A stretch of DNA of 13,990 nt, from contig DXZO01000002.1 in the NCBI GenBank assembly GCA_019419625.1, positions 20,260 to 34,249 on the forward strand, given 5' to 3'. This DNA is from Collinsella sp. (GTDB lineage Bacteria; Actinomycetota; Coriobacteriia; Coriobacteriales; Coriobacteriaceae). Positions 12,575 through 13,990 of this stretch are shown here, piece after piece (positions within the stretch are counted from its first letter, which is position 1; each line of letters starts with the position of its first letter). Under the pieces are notes generated by a model. It ran no database searches. It worked only from the letters and a program-made list of their open reading frames with translations, and was not told where the DNA came from. The position numbers and the translations under genes were made by a program.

Positions 12575-12640
12575 ATGAACCGTGAGAGGTATCGCGGCGA
12601 CCTGCCCCTATCGGGGGTGGGCGCCTATGTCATCGCTTAA
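12575..12640 (+). CDS. 21-codon upstream ORF overlapping recJ
   Basis: ATG 12575 follows GAGGA by 8 nt and encodes a 21-residue peptide (MNRERYRGDLPLSGVGAYVI plus a final Ala), ending at TAA 12638-12640, 14 nt inside recJ and in a different frame. It is downstream of the TATAAT at 12513. The ribosome binding site is at least as good as that of recJ (GGGGGTGGG). This could be a translated leader whose termination helps ribosomes restart at recJ, or a chance ORF. The peptide has no recognisable domain and no run of regulatory codons. Confidence 0.35.
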   Translation: MNRERYRGDLPLSGVGAYVIA

Positions 12641-13990
12641 GACGACGCATCGCTGGGCGGTCGCTCGGCAAAACCCCGAGCTCGAAAAGGAGCTTTCGGC
12701 TGGCCTGGGCATACCCGGGCTGGTGGCACGCATTATGGTTGCGCACGGCATTACATCCATCGAGGAAGGCCAGCTGTTTTTGACGCCTTCGCTCGATCGC
12801 GACTGGGCGGATCCGCTCGTTATTCCGGGCATGGCGGTCGTCGCCGACCGTGTTGAGCGTGCTATTCGCAGCCACGAGCGCATCGCCGTCTTTGGCGATT
12901 TTGACGTCGACGGCATTACGTCGACTTGTCTGTTGACCGAGGCGCTACGTTCGTTTGGCGCCAACGTCACGCCGTTTATCCCGCATCGCTTTGACGAGGG
13001 CTACGGCCTGTCGCGTGCGGCGCTCGACCGCGTCAACGAGCTCGCCCAACCCAACCTGATCGTGACCGTCGATAACGGTATTGCTGCCAAGGAAGAAGTC
13101 TCCTATCTGGAGAGCCTGGGGATCGATTTGGTGGTCACGGACCATCACGAGCCCTCCGACCAGGTGCCGCAGGGCGTGCCCCTGACCGACCCCAAGCTCG
13201 AGGGCGAGGGCCCCTCGCGCGAGCTTGCCGGTGCCGGCGTGGCACTCAAGCTGGTGCAGGTCCTGGGCGAGCGTTTGGGCAAGCCGTCGTATTGGCGTTC
13301 GCTGATCGAGGTTGCGGCGCTGGGCACCGTGTCCGACATGATGCCGCTCACGCCCGAGAATCGCGCACTGGTCGCCGAGGGCATCCAGCAGATGCGCGTG
13401 ACGGCCCGTCCCGGCTATATCGCGCTTGCCGCACTTGCCAAGGCCGACCTTTCTACCATTACGGCCGACGGCCTGTCGTTTTCGCTCATCCCTCGTCTGA
13501 ATGCTGCCGGCCGCATGGCTGATCCCAAGCTGGCGCTCGACCTGCTGCTTGCCCGTGATCCTATCGAAGCAAGTGCACTGGCAGCCGAGCTCGAGGAAAT
13601 CAATCGCCAACGCCGTGAGATCGAGGCGGAGCTCACGCGCGATGCCATGGCGAAGGTCGAGGAGACTTATGACGGCGGGCGCGCAATCGTCGTGGGCGGC
13701 GAGGGCTGGCACGAGGGCGTCAAAGGCATCGTGGCGAGCCGCTTGACCAATCGCTATCACGTGCCGGCGCTGCTGTTCTCGATCGAGGACGGTATCGCGC
13801 GCGGCTCTGGTCGCTCGGTGGGCAAAGTTAACCTGTTCGATGCCGTCGAGCGTTGTTCCGACCTGCTGATTCGTCGCGGCGGACATGCCGGTGCGGTGGG
13901 TGTGACCATCGAGGCATCCAAGCTCGATGAGTTCCGCCGCCGCCTTTCCGCCGTGCTATCGGAGCTTTCCGCCGAGGACTTTGAAGACAC
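12627..13990 (+). CDS. recJ: RecJ single-stranded-DNA exonuclease (5' part, cut by window end)
   Basis: A 5'-to-3' single-strand-specific DNA exonuclease of the DHH superfamily, used in recombinational and mismatch repair; cytosolic, Mn/Mg-dependent. The frame is open to the right edge (454 codons seen), so the gene is partial. Catalytic motifs are complete in what is visible: FGDFDVDG (89-96), VDNG with Asp149, DHH (172-174), Asp237 in GTVSDMMPL and RLNAAGRMADP (290-300). The DHHA1 part includes GEGWHEGVKGIVASRL (358-373) and SGRSVGK...RRGGHAGAVG near 394-425. The OB-fold and the C-terminus lie beyond the window. ATG 12627 is chosen because GGGGGTGGG lies about 6 nt upstream and the protein begins with the usual ...RWAVARQNPELEKEL pattern. 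Confidence 0.96.
   Translation, partial: MSSLKTTHRWAVARQNPELEKELSAGLGIPGLVARIMVAHGITSIEEGQLFLTPSLDRDWADPLVIPGMAVVADRVERAIRSHERIAVFGDFDVDGITSTCLLTEALRSFGANVTPFIPHRFDEGYGLSRAALDRVNELAQPNLIVTVDNGIAAKEEVSYLESLGIDLVVTDHHEPSDQVPQGVPLTDPKLEGEGPSRELAGAGVALKLVQVLGERLGKPSYWRSLIEVAALGTVSDMMPLTPENRALVAEGIQQMRVTARPGYIALAALAKADLSTITADGLSFSLIPRLNAAGRMADPKLALDLLLARDPIEASALAAELEEINRQRREIEAELTRDAMAKVEETYDGGRAIVVGGEGWHEGVKGIVASRLTNRYHVPALLFSIEDGIARGSGRSVGKVNLFDAVERCSDLLIRRGGHAGAVGVTIEASKLDEFRRRLSAVLSELSAEDFED

Noticed and set aside
12945..13886. 313-codon minus frame opposite recJ
   Set aside because: Antisense shadow of recJ, whose DHH motifs are complete.

Overview
The window reads as chromosomal DNA of a GC-rich, Gram-positive-type gut actinobacterium. 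My best guess is a Coriobacteriia member, probably Collinsella or a close relative. The grounds are GC-biased third codon positions, a lipoprotein-type (not periplasmic) binding protein for an ABC importer, AGGAGG-type ribosome binding sites, and gene content I associate with that class. No rRNA or marker gene is present, so the assignment is inference.

Layout. Positions 1-93 hold the last 30 codons of an unidentified + strand gene. Its 3' region (108-293) is three tandem 62-bp units, each able to fold into a hairpin, followed by a rho-independent terminator (296-335). Two minus-strand genes follow: a BaiA-like short-chain dehydrogenase (378-1127) and homoserine dehydrogenase hom (1342-2685), with hom's terminator at 1276-1310. 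A 495-bp partly AT-rich divergent region separates hom from the complete branched-chain amino acid ABC importer livJHMGF (3181-8042, + strand), the metabolic core of the window. LivJ captures ligand, LivH and LivM form the channel, and LivG and LivF hydrolyse ATP. hom, divergently transcribed, makes homoserine, a precursor of threonine, isoleucine and methionine, so synthesis and import of related amino acids lie back to back.

From 8043 to about 9780 the sequence is accessory-looking. It has a perfect 12-bp hairpin, a ~100-nt nested hairpin, and a BIME-like inverted pair of small palindromes (8219-8275). Then comes a minus-strand operon of a PadR-type regulator, a DUF1700 membrane protein and a truncated small membrane protein (8354-9571), transcribed from a clear promoter that overlaps a palindromic operator candidate. 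A third copy of the same palindrome (9677-9711) lies on the other side in one of the two orientations of the first pair, so the operon is bracketed by related mobile-type palindromes.

From 9855 onward: cutC and a GalT/HIT-like (DUF4931-type) gene form a coupled + strand pair. A minus-strand BASS (bile acid:sodium symporter family) transporter converges on them. Finally recJ (12627 to the window end, truncated by the window) has a consensus -10 box and an overlapping 21-codon upstream ORF.

The most interesting unexplained structures are the 62-bp hairpin triplet with compensatory base changes in its stems, and the palindromes with conserved loops and divergent but complementary arms around the padR operon.
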